DNA of 64,000 nt from UBA6019 sp035535055 (GTDB lineage: Bacteria; Chloroflexota; Dormibacteria; Dormibacterales; Dormibacteraceae). A program made the position numbers and the translations under genes. The DNA lies in NCBI GenBank assembly GCA_035535055.1, contig DATLQT010000034.1:40172-104171 (forward strand), written 5' to 3'. The notes beneath the pieces were generated by a model that saw only the letters and a program-made list of their open reading frames with translations, made no database searches and had not been told where the DNA came from. Shown piece after piece: positions 43,110 to 51,941 of the stretch; position 1 is the stretch's first letter; the number at the start of each line of letters is the position of its first letter.

Positions 43110-43547
43110 TTATTCCGTGTCGAGGATGACGGTGAAGGGGCCGTGGTTGACCAATTCGACGTCCATCTCGGCCCCGAAGCTGCCGGTCTTCACCGGGATA
43201 CCTCGATCGCCGAGCGCGGCGACGAACCTGCGGTAGACGCGATCCGCGAGGTCAGGCGGAGCGGCGCCCGCGAACCCGGGGCGGCGTCCGCGGCTGGTGT
43301 CCGCGTAGAGGGTGAATTGGGAGACGACCAGGGCCTCGCCGCCGACCTCCTCGAGGCTCCGGTTGGTCCTGCCCTCGGCGTCCTCGAACATCCGCAGCTG
43401 GGCGGCCTTCTGCGCCAGCCGCTCGGCTGTCGCGTCGTCGTCGGCGGGCCCGACCCCCAGCAGCACGAGGAGGCCGGGGCCGATTTCCTGGCGGCCGGCC
43501 TCCCAGTTGACGGCCGCGCGGGTGACCCGCTGGAGGACCGCCCGCAA
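43110..43547 (-). CDS. dtd: D-aminoacyl-tRNA deacylase
   Basis: A 145-residue proofreading enzyme that removes D-amino acids from tRNA. It has the N-terminal MRAVLQRVTRAAV, the catalytic SQFTLYAD motif, and a Gly-cisPro-type motif NHGPFT near the C-terminus (canonical form NxGPVT). Length and order match DTD. ATG 43547. Confidence 0.9.
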   Translation of the reverse strand: MRAVLQRVTRAAVNWEAGRQEIGPGLLVLLGVGPADDDATAERLAQKAAQLRMFEDAEGRTNRSLEEVGGEALVVSQFTLYADTSRGRRPGFAGAAPPDLADRVYRRFVAALGDRGIPVKTGSFGAEMDVELVNHGPFTVILDTE

Positions 43548-43561
43548 GTGGTCGCCGGGGG

Positions 43562-44365
43562 CTAGGCGCCGAGCCAGGTGGCGAGGTCCGCGAAGACCTG
43601 TTCCCGGCCGAGGTCGTTGTAGGGCTCGTGGTAGGCGCCCGGGTAGATGATCAGCTTTCGCCCCTCCACGCTTGCCCTTCGGAAGAGCTCGTCGGTCGCC
43701 GCGGGATCGATGATCCGATCGTCCGACCCGTGGGTGGCCAAAAAGGGGATCTTGATCTCAGCGGCCCGGGCGAGGATCTCCCGGTTGGCCGCCTGCCACT
43801 CCGTGTAGAACCGCGCCGACATCTTGTCGTGGACCTGGGGATCGTCGGTGTAAGCCCTGACGACCGCCGGGTCGCGGGAGATGTGGGAGGCGTCCAGCTC
43901 GGTGGCCAGCGCCAGGGTAGGGAGCACTTTGGAGGCGACGTTGCCCATAGTCAGCTTCCAGCCGGGAACCGCCGCCTTCACCCTCAACGCGGGGCTGGAG
44001 ACGACAAATCGGCGAGGCCTGGCGACGCCACGAACCACGGCGCTGAGGAGGATCGACCCACCGACCGAGTGGCCGAGCGGCACTACCTCGGTCTCGCCGA
44101 CCTCGGCGCGTACGGCGCCGACGAACGAGGAACCGTCCTCGATCAGCTGGTCCCAGCTCATGACATGACCGCGCTGGCCGCCGCTCGCGCCATGGCCCCG
44201 GACGTCCATCGCATAGGTCGCGATGCCGTGCTCCGCCATCGAGGCGGCGAGCCCTGCGTAGCGGCCGCCGTGCTCACCGTGGCCGTGGATGACGGCCAGG
44301 ACCAGCCTCGGGTGCTCGGGGCGCCACGACCGCCAGGCCAGGCGGGTGCCGTCGGCCGCCTTCAG
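43562..44365 (-). CDS. Alpha/beta hydrolase (monoacylglycerol lipase/lysophospholipase-like)
   Basis: About 267 residues. Oxyanion region AVIHGHGEHGGRYAGLA, nucleophile elbow PLGHSVGGSILL (Ser), Asp in THGSDDRIIDP and His in PGAYHEPYNDL complete the triad. The DVRGHGASGG segment is typical of monoglyceride lipases. The gene has no ATG/GTG/TTG between the upstream gene's stop and the domain. CTG at 44365 fits best, whereas ATG at 44464 would overlap the upstream gene by 71 bp. Confidence 0.83.
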   Translation of the reverse strand: MKAADGTRLAWRSWRPEHPRLVLAVIHGHGEHGGRYAGLAASMAEHGIATYAMDVRGHGASGGQRGHVMSWDQLIEDGSSFVGAVRAEVGETEVVPLGHSVGGSILLSAVVRGVARPRRFVVSSPALRVKAAVPGWKLTMGNVASKVLPTLALATELDASHISRDPAVVRAYTDDPQVHDKMSARFYTEWQAANREILARAAEIKIPFLATHGSDDRIIDPAATDELFRRASVEGRKLIIYPGAYHEPYNDLGREQVFADLATWLGA

Positions 44366-44393
44366 CTCGCCCCCGGCCTCGGTCGGGCGGGTG

Positions 44394-44981
44394 TCAGCCG
44401 AGATGACGGAGGCCTCGCAGGATCTTGAGTGCCTCCTGCTCGGCTTCGAGCAGGCTCGGCGCATAGGCGCGGAGCCCGTGCAGCGAGTAGCCCCAGCGAT
44501 CGCTGCCGGTCGCACTCGCGTGGACGCGATAGCCGGGAGGGTAGAAGTGGATCGCCTGGCCGGAGACCCGCTTGATGACCGGTCGCTTGGCGAAGTGGTC
44601 CTCGAGGGTCTGGCCGGTCGGGAGCAGGCCGTGGCGGAACTCGAGGAAGCGGAGCTTCAGGAGGGGGTTCTCATCGTCGCGCCAGACCGCGCGAACGCCG
44701 TACTCGGCGCTGACATCGCGAAGGAAGAACAGCAGCACCAGCGCGTCGGTCTCGTCTCCACGCATCTTGAGAAAGCCCCCGGCCGAGATGTCCTCACCCT
44801 GCGCCGCGACCAGGTGGCGGAAGTACTCGGACTCGAATAGGCCGGCGGAATTGCGGCTGGCGATCCAGACCGGTTCACTCTTCCAGGAGCGCGCGGCAGC
44901 CAGTGCTTCGACCTGCTCGGAGAGTCGCTCGATCCTGTCCTCGCCCAGCCCGTGGAGACGGTGGTGAATTACTCGAGCCAC
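44394..44981 (-). CDS. Hypothetical protein
   Basis: A 195-residue soluble protein. Helical N-terminus (EDRIERLSEQVEALAAARSW), then segments such as AGGFLKMRGDETDALVLLFF, and a C-terminal part with SLLEAEQEALKILRGLRHLG. I recognise no family and no catalytic motif. It overlaps the alpha-galactosidase gene by 13 bp. Confidence 0.65.
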   Translation of the reverse strand: MARVIHHRLHGLGEDRIERLSEQVEALAAARSWKSEPVWIASRNSAGLFESEYFRHLVAAQGEDISAGGFLKMRGDETDALVLLFFLRDVSAEYGVRAVWRDDENPLLKLRFLEFRHGLLPTGQTLEDHFAKRPVIKRVSGQAIHFYPPGYRVHASATGSDRWGYSLHGLRAYAPSLLEAEQEALKILRGLRHLG

Positions 44982-46786
44982 GCTCGTAGCCTACCCCCTC
45001 CCTCGAACTTGAGAAGGCGCGTTCCGCCCTCTTTGAGGTCGAGCTCGAGGGGTCCCTGCGACAGCTGCAGATCAGCCTGCTGCCAGAGATCGCGGACCCT
45101 GGGAGCCCCTTCCACCTCGACCAGCAGCTTGCGGGCCGGTCCGTTCCAGTTGAACGCCGCCAGCACCTCATCGCCCCGGCGCCAGATGGCGGCCAGGCGG
45201 TCGGAGTCGGGCTCCCAATCGGGCACCGCCGGCCGGCCGCCGACCAGTGCGAGCACCTCAGGATTGGTCAGCATGGCGAGGCGGGCCGGCTCCAGCTCCA
45301 GCAGCGCGTCGCTGGCGAAGAACGGGCCGCCGCTCATGGCCACCGCGGTGACCAGCTGGCGAGCCTGGTCGATGGTCAGGTTGGCGCCGACCAGGGCCAC
45401 GTCAGGGTCGAGCTGGAACCAGCCTTCAAGGTGGCCCCGGCAGGCCACGTTGCGAGCGATCCAGAGCACCTCGTCGCCGAAGATGCGAGCGAGTGGACGC
45501 CCGCTCTCGAAGTCGTAGATCGGCGTCGCCGTGTCCTGGCCGATCCGGCAGCCCTCGACGAGGCCGGCGACCGGCTGCAAGGGCGCGCCGCAGGCGAGGA
45601 TGTATGAGTCGCCGACCGCCCTCCGGACCGCCTGTACACCCGCCCGCAGGGCCTCCACGCCGCCGTAGGCGCCGGCATAGAGGAAGTCGATCTTGAAGTA
45701 GCGGATGCCCGCCCCGTAAAGGTCGCCGAACACCTTCTCCAGGTGTGAGGTCACCTCCGGGTTGCGTGCGTCCAGCACGTGCATCGGACCGAACGAGATG
45801 TGGACCGGGTCGATAAGCCGTTCACCGGTGGTGGGATCCTGGAGAAACCACGCCTCCGGCGCGTCCGTGGCGAGGTCAGCGCTGGCGCTGACCAAGAAGG
45901 GCGCGGTCCAGATGCCGGTCACCTGGCCCGATGCACCAAGGATGGCCGCCACCTCGCCGAGTCCATTTGGGAACTTGGTATTCACCTTCCAGTCGCCGTA
46001 GGCCTGCTGCCAGCCGTCGTCCACCTGAACCACGCGGTAGCCGAGACCGTGCATGGCGCCGTCGCCGAGGACCTGGGAGTTCTCGACGACGTCCTCCTCG
46101 GAAACCCAGGGCCCGTAGTGGTACCAGCTGAGCCAGCCCATCGGGACGGGCACTTGCGTCGGTTCCATCCAGGCGACCTCCCGCAGCGCCTCCCAGGCGC
46201 TCTGACTGCCGGCTAGGCGGAGATCCTCGAGCTTCACCTCGTCGCCCGGCCTGGCATGCCAGGCCATCTCTGGAGCGCCCTTGGGAGCGCCTTCCAAGAC
46301 CTGTAAACGCCCGTCCTCGAAGTCGAACCGGGCGGCCAGCCGCTCGGCGGTGGCCGTGGCGACGGCGATCCCGGAACCGTCGCGGGCGGCCAGGGCCGCT
46401 GTCCACCAGGAGGTCGGGGGGTTGTTCCCGCCGATCTGGACGACATCGGCCGGGTCCCACGACTGGTAGCCGTTGAGGATCCACCAACCCGGAGCGACCT
46501 CGTCGAGCGTGGGAACGGCGACAATCCCAACCCCGGTGACGGCCGCCTCGGCCGTGGCGCGGGCCGTGACTGTGAGCGTGACCAACTCGCCGTCCGCCCG
46601 GGCTTCCAGCCTCACCTCTAGGGGTCCGCAGGTCGCCGCATGGCCCGTTCCTGATGGGGTCCAGCCGGCGCTCTCGTGACGCGCGCCGCCGGCGAGGGTG
46701 CATAGCGCAGATATCTTCTTGAGCGCGCCCGCGCCCGCCCAGTGCAGCGCGAGTCCGCCCTCTTCGAGCTCGATCTGCGCGGGCAC
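44969..46786 (-). CDS. Alpha-galactosidase (GH36-like, clan GH-D)
   Basis: A 605-residue glycosidase. N-terminal β-sandwich, then a (β/α)8 barrel with GWLSWYHYGPWVSEEDV, VVQVDDGWQQAYGDW, nucleophile in YFKIDFLYAG (about D366) and acid/base in GCRIGQDTAT (about D418). C-terminal β-domain with DRLAAIWRRGDEVLAAFNW. Hydrolysis of alpha-galactosides in retaining mode is expected; polymer or oligomer specificity is not predictable. No signal peptide, so cytoplasmic. GTG start at 46786, 9 bp from the VirB4-like stop. Confidence 0.87.
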   Translation of the reverse strand: MPAQIELEEGGLALHWAGAGALKKISALCTLAGGARHESAGWTPSGTGHAATCGPLEVRLEARADGELVTLTVTARATAEAAVTGVGIVAVPTLDEVAPGWWILNGYQSWDPADVVQIGGNNPPTSWWTAALAARDGSGIAVATATAERLAARFDFEDGRLQVLEGAPKGAPEMAWHARPGDEVKLEDLRLAGSQSAWEALREVAWMEPTQVPVPMGWLSWYHYGPWVSEEDVVENSQVLGDGAMHGLGYRVVQVDDGWQQAYGDWKVNTKFPNGLGEVAAILGASGQVTGIWTAPFLVSASADLATDAPEAWFLQDPTTGERLIDPVHISFGPMHVLDARNPEVTSHLEKVFGDLYGAGIRYFKIDFLYAGAYGGVEALRAGVQAVRRAVGDSYILACGAPLQPVAGLVEGCRIGQDTATPIYDFESGRPLARIFGDEVLWIARNVACRGHLEGWFQLDPDVALVGANLTIDQARQLVTAVAMSGGPFFASDALLELEPARLAMLTNPEVLALVGGRPAVPDWEPDSDRLAAIWRRGDEVLAAFNWNGPARKLLVEVEGAPRVRDLWQQADLQLSQGPLELDLKEGGTRLLKFEGGGRLRAWLE

Positions 46787-46795
46787 CCGGTCAGT

Positions 46796-48733
46796 CTAGC
46801 TAGGGCCCTTCATGGCCTCCTCCATCCAGGGCTCAGCCCCGACCTGGATCTCCAGCCGCCGGTGCCCCGAGTCGAGGAGGAACTCGCCACGCCGGGCGCC
46901 TTCGAGACCCTGCCGCTGGATGTCGCTGAAGTGGAAGGCGCGCTGCAGCTTCTGAGCCTGCCCCGGCCGTTGACCCCCGAAGAAGCGGATCGCCGGGTTC
47001 GTCGCCACGAGCATCCCGGCTTCGGAGCCAAGGAGGTCGCCCGCGTTCTGCGTCGCGAAGACCAGCGATCCCTCGTACTTGCGGATGCGCCTCGCCAGCC
47101 GGACCACGAAACGGCGTATGGTCGGATCCTCGAAGAGCAGACCCAGCTCGTCGACGATCAGCATCCGGCGCCGACTCCGCTCCCGAAATCGCCGCCAGAG
47201 CGCCTCGGCAAGCAGGAAATGGACGGGCCCGACCATCTCCTCCCGCAGCTCCCGCATCCCGAACACGACGAAGGGCAGGTCCAGGTCGACGTTGGTCGGC
47301 GAGCTGAACATCACGCCGAGGCTGCCTTTGACCCACCGGCCGAGGATCTTCGTCACGCGCGCGCTCACTGGCATCAGCTCCGCCACGTTAGCGAGGACGG
47401 GCACCTCGCATTCCCGGTAGGCGGCCCTCACAGCGGCCTCGAGCACGGCCTTGTCGGCCTCGTCGAGCGTCCCGCAAATGGTCTGCACGAGGTCGACCGT
47501 GTCGGCGACGGCGGGGCCGAGCTCGGCCTCCTCGCGCGCGAGCCCGCGCAGGTCCATCACGTTGATCGCGTGGCCACTGCCGAGAGCGAGGCGGATGTCG
47601 GCGCCACCCGCCGTCGTTGCTACCGGGCCGTACTCGTGCTCGGGATCGATGACGCAGACCTGGCAGCCGGCCTTCACGGCGCCGAGCGCGAGGGTCTTCA
47701 GGAGATAGGTCTTCCCGGCGCCTGAGTGCCCGAAGACCCCGATGTTGGCGTTTTCGTGGTGGTGCTCGTCGAAGGGATCGACCCTGACGGGCATCGCGGT
47801 CGCGCGGCTGCGGCCCAGCCGCAGCCCGTTAGGATCGGCGACCTCGACGTCCAGCCAGGGAAACAGCGTCACCAGCGACGAAGTGTCCACCAGGTGCCGG
47901 CGCTGGAGGCGGTCCAGGCCGAGTGGCAGCGTGGCCAGCCGTCCGTCCACCTGGCGAAAGGTTGCCTCCCGCAACCCGCAGAGCGTGGAGCGGGCCACCT
48001 CGACCACGGCCGTGCTTCCGGCCTCTAGCTCGTCCCTGCTGCTCGCGGTGAGGGTGAGGAGGAGGGATAGGTGAAATGCCCGCTCCTGTCCGGCCGAGAG
48101 CTTCCGCTGAAGGTCGGCCGCGGCCGGAAGCGCCTCGCCTACCAGCACGTCGGGGAGCCCGCGGCGCTCTCCCTCCAGCTGGGACGCGCGCAGATGCGCG
48201 AGCTGGTGCTGCAGGTACTCGGCGGCCCATCCGTTGCCGGCCGGCTCGGCATGCCAGGCAAGGTCGACCCGGACTCTGGGCGGCACCAGGTGCAGCAACC
48301 ATCCAGGTTCCAGCTCCGCGCCCGGGAAGCGGTCGACGTACCAGGTCCGGTGCCAACCGTGTCGATCCTGGAAGCAGCGCGGGAGCTCCCTTCCGAAGGT
48401 GGACGACACGCCCGGTGGGCTTCCGGGCCGCAGGCTGAGGCCGAGCCCGACCAGGCCGGCGCGGACGCTGACGAGCGCATCCGGATGGGTCACCACCAGA
48501 ACCGATCGACGCTGGGCGATGACGCCTTCGCGTTCCTCCGGCCGGAAGCGGAGGACTATCTGGAGGGGCTTCGCCAATGCGTCGAGCAGCCGGCGGAACC
48601 CAGCGCTCCAGCGCGCCTGGTCGTCGGCCACCGCGCCGAGGTACCCAATGCCCTCCGCTTCCACGACCGCGACCATCGGTGCCTCGGGCAGCAACTGCGC
48701 CGGCGGCCGCGGCCGGAGCTTGAGGTAGCTCAA
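46796..48733 (-). CDS. VirB4-like conjugation/secretion ATPase
   Basis: About 645 residues. The C-terminal half is a RecA-like motor: Walker A GVFGHSGAGKTYLLKTLALG (about residue 331), Walker B RRMLIVDELGLLF (about 524) and a downstream LVFATQNAGDLL (motif-III-like). It powers assembly of a type IV channel or pilus. Start: TTG 48733, preceded by AGGAGG and overlapping the PrgI stop as TTGA. It follows PrgI, its usual neighbour. Confidence 0.85.
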   Translation of the reverse strand: MSYLKLRPRPPAQLLPEAPMVAVVEAEGIGYLGAVADDQARWSAGFRRLLDALAKPLQIVLRFRPEEREGVIAQRRSVLVVTHPDALVSVRAGLVGLGLSLRPGSPPGVSSTFGRELPRCFQDRHGWHRTWYVDRFPGAELEPGWLLHLVPPRVRVDLAWHAEPAGNGWAAEYLQHQLAHLRASQLEGERRGLPDVLVGEALPAAADLQRKLSAGQERAFHLSLLLTLTASSRDELEAGSTAVVEVARSTLCGLREATFRQVDGRLATLPLGLDRLQRRHLVDTSSLVTLFPWLDVEVADPNGLRLGRSRATAMPVRVDPFDEHHHENANIGVFGHSGAGKTYLLKTLALGAVKAGCQVCVIDPEHEYGPVATTAGGADIRLALGSGHAINVMDLRGLAREEAELGPAVADTVDLVQTICGTLDEADKAVLEAAVRAAYRECEVPVLANVAELMPVSARVTKILGRWVKGSLGVMFSSPTNVDLDLPFVVFGMRELREEMVGPVHFLLAEALWRRFRERSRRRMLIVDELGLLFEDPTIRRFVVRLARRIRKYEGSLVFATQNAGDLLGSEAGMLVATNPAIRFFGGQRPGQAQKLQRAFHFSDIQRQGLEGARRGEFLLDSGHRRLEIQVGAEPWMEEAMKGPS

Positions 48734-49065
48734 GGCGGAGACCTCCTCAGGCGCGCCAGTACCTCTGCCCACCGCCGAGTGAGACCATCCCAGTCAACCT
48801 CCACCCTGTAGGAGGCCAGAAGATGGCGGCCGGCATCCTCGGCCCAGGCGTCCAGGTGTCGTCCCTCGTGCCTCCACCAGCCGATGGTCGCCGCCGCGCC
48901 CAGCAGCAGCAGGCCGGGCAGCACGCGGAGCGGCGACCAGAGGTGCTGACGCCAGAACCAGGCCGCGATGACGAGCAGCCCAATTACGTAGCCGAGGCGG
49001 GCCGGCGAGAGCCCGTAGAGAAGCCTGTCCTCGAGATCTATCCCGGCCGGAATCCGCGTCCGCAC
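48730..49065 (-). CDS. PrgI family type IV secretion membrane protein
   Basis: A 111-residue protein beginning with the PrgI signature VRTRIPAGIDLEDRLLYGLS and two membrane helices (RLGYVIGLLVIAAWFW and VLPGLLLLGAAATIGWW), then a cytoplasmic tail. PrgI proteins precede VirB4 ATPases in Gram-positive-type conjugation systems. GTG 49065 places the signature at the N-terminus as in the family; TTG 49101 would overlap the upstream conserved element. Upstream (plus strand) is the tRNA-Lys/integrase module. Confidence 0.78.
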   Translation of the reverse strand: MRTRIPAGIDLEDRLLYGLSPARLGYVIGLLVIAAWFWRQHLWSPLRVLPGLLLLGAAATIGWWRHEGRHLDAWAEDAGRHLLASYRVEVDWDGLTRRWAEVLARLRRSPP

Positions 49066-49099
49066 GAGTGGCAGGCTAGGCGGGCAGCCCGGATTCCCC

Positions 49100-49118
49100 A
49101 ACAGCCGCGGTTAAGAGG
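49100..49118 (-). promoter_or_regulatory. Conserved upstream element, copy C (core only)
   Basis: The nine-base core TCTTAACCG (minus strand), and similar following bases (GGCTGTT), lie 35 nt upstream of PrgI. The flanks match copies A and B less well. Position and orientation relative to the gene are the same. Confidence 0.45.
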
Positions 49119-49142
49119 CGCCGACTAGAATCGAGTTCTCAC

Positions 49143-49218
<76 letters not shown>

Positions 49219-49263
49219 CCAAATCGTATTCAAAACCCTCCCTCCAAGGGTTTCGCGCGTCCT

Positions 49264-49297
49264 GTCTTAACGGGCACTACAGCCAAACTACAGCCAA
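49264..49297 (+). promoter_or_regulatory. Copy D of the core element followed by an 11-bp tandem repeat
   Basis: 49264-49275 reads GTCTTAACGGGC (plus strand), resembling the core of copies A-C, 49 nt upstream of the integrase. Directly after it ACTACAGCCAA is repeated twice without spacing (49276-49286, 49287-49297). Direct repeats beside a tRNA and integrase are typical of arm-type integrase binding sites. Confidence 0.5.
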
Positions 49298-49323
49298 ACC
49301 AGCTATAGTCCGCTCGAATTTCG

Positions 49324-50457
49324 ATGGCTGGGCGGCGAGGTCACAACGAAGGAAGCATCTACCGGCGCCAGGACGGTCTCTGGGCGGCCGCTGTCGACCT
49401 CGGTCGGGTCAACGGCAGGCGCTCCCGGCAGACCTTCTACGGCGCCACCCGAAAAGAGGTTCAGGACTGGCTCAAGGTCGCTCTTAGGGATCAGCAGCTC
49501 GGAACCTTGCCGGCGGCGAGCCGCGAGACTGTCGGGCAGTTCCTGACCGCTTGGCTGGAGGACTCCGCCAAGCCCAGGCTTCGGCCCTCGACCTTCCGCA
49601 GCTACTCCGATCTGGTCCGCCTCCACGTCCTTCCCACCATCGGCCACCACCGCCTCGATCGGCTCACCCCGCAACAGGTCCAGACCATGCTCAACGCCAA
49701 GCTCGCGGAGGGCCTCTCCGCCCGGCGTGTCGAGTACCTCCGCGCCGTGCTGCGCACGGCTCTCAACCAGGCGGTGAAGTGGGGGATGGTGGCGCGGAAC
49801 GCCGCAGGTTTGACGAACCCGCCCCGCGTCAAGACCCGCCCGGTGCAAGTCCTGTCACCGGACGAAGCTCGCCGGTTCCTGGAGGTCGCCCAGGGCGATC
49901 GATTGGAGGCGCTGTTCGTGGTCGCGCTCAGTCTTGGCCTTCGCCAGGGAGAAGCGCTTGGTCTCCAGTGGGAGGACGTCGACCTGAAGAAGAGGTCCCT
50001 CTCGGTGGCGCATGCTCTCCAGCGCATCGACGGCAAGATGCAGCTGGTCGAGCCGAAGACCGAGCGGTCGCGAAGGACCATCCGGATGCCCGAGGTCGTC
50101 GCCGGCGCCCTGACGGCCCACCAGCAGCAGCAGAGGAAGGACCGGCTCCTGGCCGGCGCCCGCTGGAAGGAATCCCGCTTCATCTTCACGACCACGGTTG
50201 GGACTCCGCTGGAGGGGCCCAGCGTCACCCGGCACTTTCAACAACTGCTTAAGCAGGCGGGGCTCCCCCGCCTGCGCTTCCACGACCTGCGCCACTCCTG
50301 CGCCTCTCTCCTACTTGCCCAGGGCGTCGCGCCACGAGTCGTGATGGAGACTCTCGGCCACAGCCAAATCAGCCTCACGATGAACACCTACAGCCATGTC
50401 ATGCCGGCGGTCCAGGCCGAGGCTGCGGTGGCCATGGACCGGGTACTCGGGGAATAG
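49324..50457 (+). CDS. Tyrosine recombinase (integrase)
   Basis: A 377-residue site-specific integrase. N-terminal AP2-like DNA-binding region (RQDGLWAAAVDLGRVNG), SAM-like core-binding domain (about 68-160), catalytic domain from about 175. Active-site residues R207 (LGLRQGEALGL), H320-x-x-R323 (RFHDLRHSCASLL), H346 (LGHSQIS) and Tyr356 (TMNTYSHVM) are all present. The short gap to tRNA-Lys makes that tRNA the likely attB. The C-terminal end overlaps the convergent excisionase gene by 147 bp. Confidence 0.93.
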   Translation: MAGRRGHNEGSIYRRQDGLWAAAVDLGRVNGRRSRQTFYGATRKEVQDWLKVALRDQQLGTLPAASRETVGQFLTAWLEDSAKPRLRPSTFRSYSDLVRLHVLPTIGHHRLDRLTPQQVQTMLNAKLAEGLSARRVEYLRAVLRTALNQAVKWGMVARNAAGLTNPPRVKTRPVQVLSPDEARRFLEVAQGDRLEALFVVALSLGLRQGEALGLQWEDVDLKKRSLSVAHALQRIDGKMQLVEPKTERSRRTIRMPEVVAGALTAHQQQQRKDRLLAGARWKESRFIFTTTVGTPLEGPSVTRHFQQLLKQAGLPRLRFHDLRHSCASLLLAQGVAPRVVMETLGHSQISLTMNTYSHVMPAVQAEAAVAMDRVLGE

Positions 50458-50661
50458 CTCCACCTGGCCGAGGGAGCCCTCCAACATTCGCTCCAGCCGG
50501 GTGCGAACGACGAGAACCCGCTTCCCAAGCCGAACCGTTGGCAGGTCTCCACGAGCTGCGAGCTCGTAGGCCGTGTTCCGGTTGATGCCAAGCAGGCTTG
50601 CCGTCTCGGGCACCGAAAGGGTCAACGAGCGGTCCGGGCAGGCGGGGCAGCGGTTACCCAT
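50311..50661 (-). CDS. Excisionase/MerR-like helix-turn-helix protein
   Basis: A 116-residue protein. Residues 12-65 form a helix-turn-helix of the excisionase (HTH_17) family: LTLSVPETASLLGINRNTAYELAARG is followed by LPTVRLGKRVLVV. A short CxxC precedes it. The last 50 residues are antisense to the integrase 3' end and not conserved, so translation through them is odd but the frame is open. It probably regulates excision or integrase direction. Start ATG 50661. Confidence 0.78.
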   Translation of the reverse strand: MGNRCPACPDRSLTLSVPETASLLGINRNTAYELAARGDLPTVRLGKRVLVVRTRLERMLEGSLGQVELFPEYPVHGHRSLGLDRRHDMAVGVHREADLAVAESLHHDSWRDALGK

Positions 50662-50962
50662 GACTTCGCCCTCGGCTCCGCCGTGCCGCCGCATTCGCAG
50701 TCTGGATCCGAGTCGCCTCCCTGGCCAGGGCAGTCGACTCTAGGCCGATCAGATCAGCCAGTTTCGCGGCCCAGGGACTGCGCAAGAACTGCAAGGCTCC
50801 CTTGGCCCGCCGTGAACGCGTCCGCATGGCATCCCGGATCGCCAACCGGAGGATCCCTTCGACCAGGTCGCGACAACCCTGTGCCTCCAGCAGCCGCTCG
50901 CGTTCGCCCTCGATGTAGAGAGCAGCGGCGTCGCAGTTGTCTTCGATGCGCTGACTAAGCAT
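50654..50962 (-). CDS. Small hypothetical protein
   Basis: A 102-residue, basic, helical protein (MLSQRIEDNCDAAALYIEGE at the start; RTRSRRAKGALQF later). A GGAGG about 7 nt before ATG 50962 supports translation. It overlaps genes at both ends by 8 bp, linking the VirB6-like and excisionase genes. No family recognised. Confidence 0.6.
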   Translation of the reverse strand: MLSQRIEDNCDAAALYIEGERERLLEAQGCRDLVEGILRLAIRDAMRTRSRRAKGALQFLRSPWAAKLADLIGLESTALAREATRIQTANAAARRSRGRSHG

Positions 50963-51941
50963 CGGTAGCCTCCTTCGAGGTGGACGGCTTGAGGAACGCC
51001 AGCTGCTGGGGCAGTCGTTGGCTGCCGGCGCCGATCAGCCGGCCGGTCGGTCCGCGCAACTTCTGGCCGGCGCTGCTGGCCAGGTTAGCGCCCGCCATCG
51101 CCCAGCCACGGGCGAGGGGCGCCGACGCCTGGTAGCCGAAGTGGACGCCCTGGAGGAGGACCACCGGTGCCAGGGCAGCCACCGCCAGGGTGGCCAGGCC
51201 GATGACCATTCCGGTCGAAGCGGCGCCGCCGGCGCCGTCGACCAGCCCCTTGACGATGATCGAGTAGCCGACGTAGACCGCGGTCGCGATCACGAACTTG
51301 GAGAGCAGGAGCCCGACCAGGAACTGGGCCATGTGGCTGGCCGCGCCGGCCAGCCGGGGCCAGATCCACATCGTCGCGACCAGCGGAATGAAGGTGGTGG
51401 TGATCAGGATCAGGGCAGCCCTCAGCACCAGCTCGATGTAGACGAAGAGGGCCATCAGGACCGTCAGGACGGCGGTGAGCATCAGCCCGAAAACGCTGCC
51501 CAGGGCAGGCCCCGAGAGCTGGTTGGCACTGTAAAGGCGGGAGACGACCTGGTCCAGGTGTGCGTTCTGGCCCAGGAAGTCGGGGGTCCAGGCGGTCGCC
51601 AGGAGCGCCGCGTAGGACTCCAGGTAGCCGACTAAGGCCAGGCCGACGAAGGCGGCGAAGCAGGCGACCAGTGTCCGCGGGATGGCCGAGAATCCGGCGC
51701 CCTGGGACCCGCCGAGCTGGTACTCGGCGATCGCCATCGAGGCGAAGAAGACGACCAGCAGCAGCCCGATGGCCAGCATCCGGTCGTAGGCCGGCGCCAC
51801 ACTCTGGAAGTCGGGCTCGGTGCCGGAGCCGAAGGCGCCGAGCAGGGTCAGGACGGCGGCCTTGGCTGCCTCCACGCTGGACTTGGCCAGCGCCAGCTGC
51901 AGGGAGTAGATGAAGGCGTCGACGCCGGACGAGGAGATCAC
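50955..51941 (-). CDS. Polytopic membrane protein, VirB6/TrbL-like (second copy)
   Basis: A 328-residue protein with six or seven membrane helices (for example MLAIGLLLVVFFASMAIAEY, LMLTAVLTVLMALFVYIE, VVLLQGVHFGYQASAPLA). Length and position (after the pilin-like gene, in a locus with T4CP and relaxase) match VirB6/TrbL inner-membrane channel subunits. The first helical half carries an amphipathic N-terminus. ATGA overlap with the pilin-like gene upstream. Confidence 0.72.
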   Translation of the reverse strand: MISSSGVDAFIYSLQLALAKSSVEAAKAAVLTLLGAFGSGTEPDFQSVAPAYDRMLAIGLLLVVFFASMAIAEYQLGGSQGAGFSAIPRTLVACFAAFVGLALVGYLESYAALLATAWTPDFLGQNAHLDQVVSRLYSANQLSGPALGSVFGLMLTAVLTVLMALFVYIELVLRAALILITTTFIPLVATMWIWPRLAGAASHMAQFLVGLLLSKFVIATAVYVGYSIIVKGLVDGAGGAASTGMVIGLATLAVAALAPVVLLQGVHFGYQASAPLARGWAMAGANLASSAGQKLRGPTGRLIGAGSQRLPQQLAFLKPSTSKEATDA

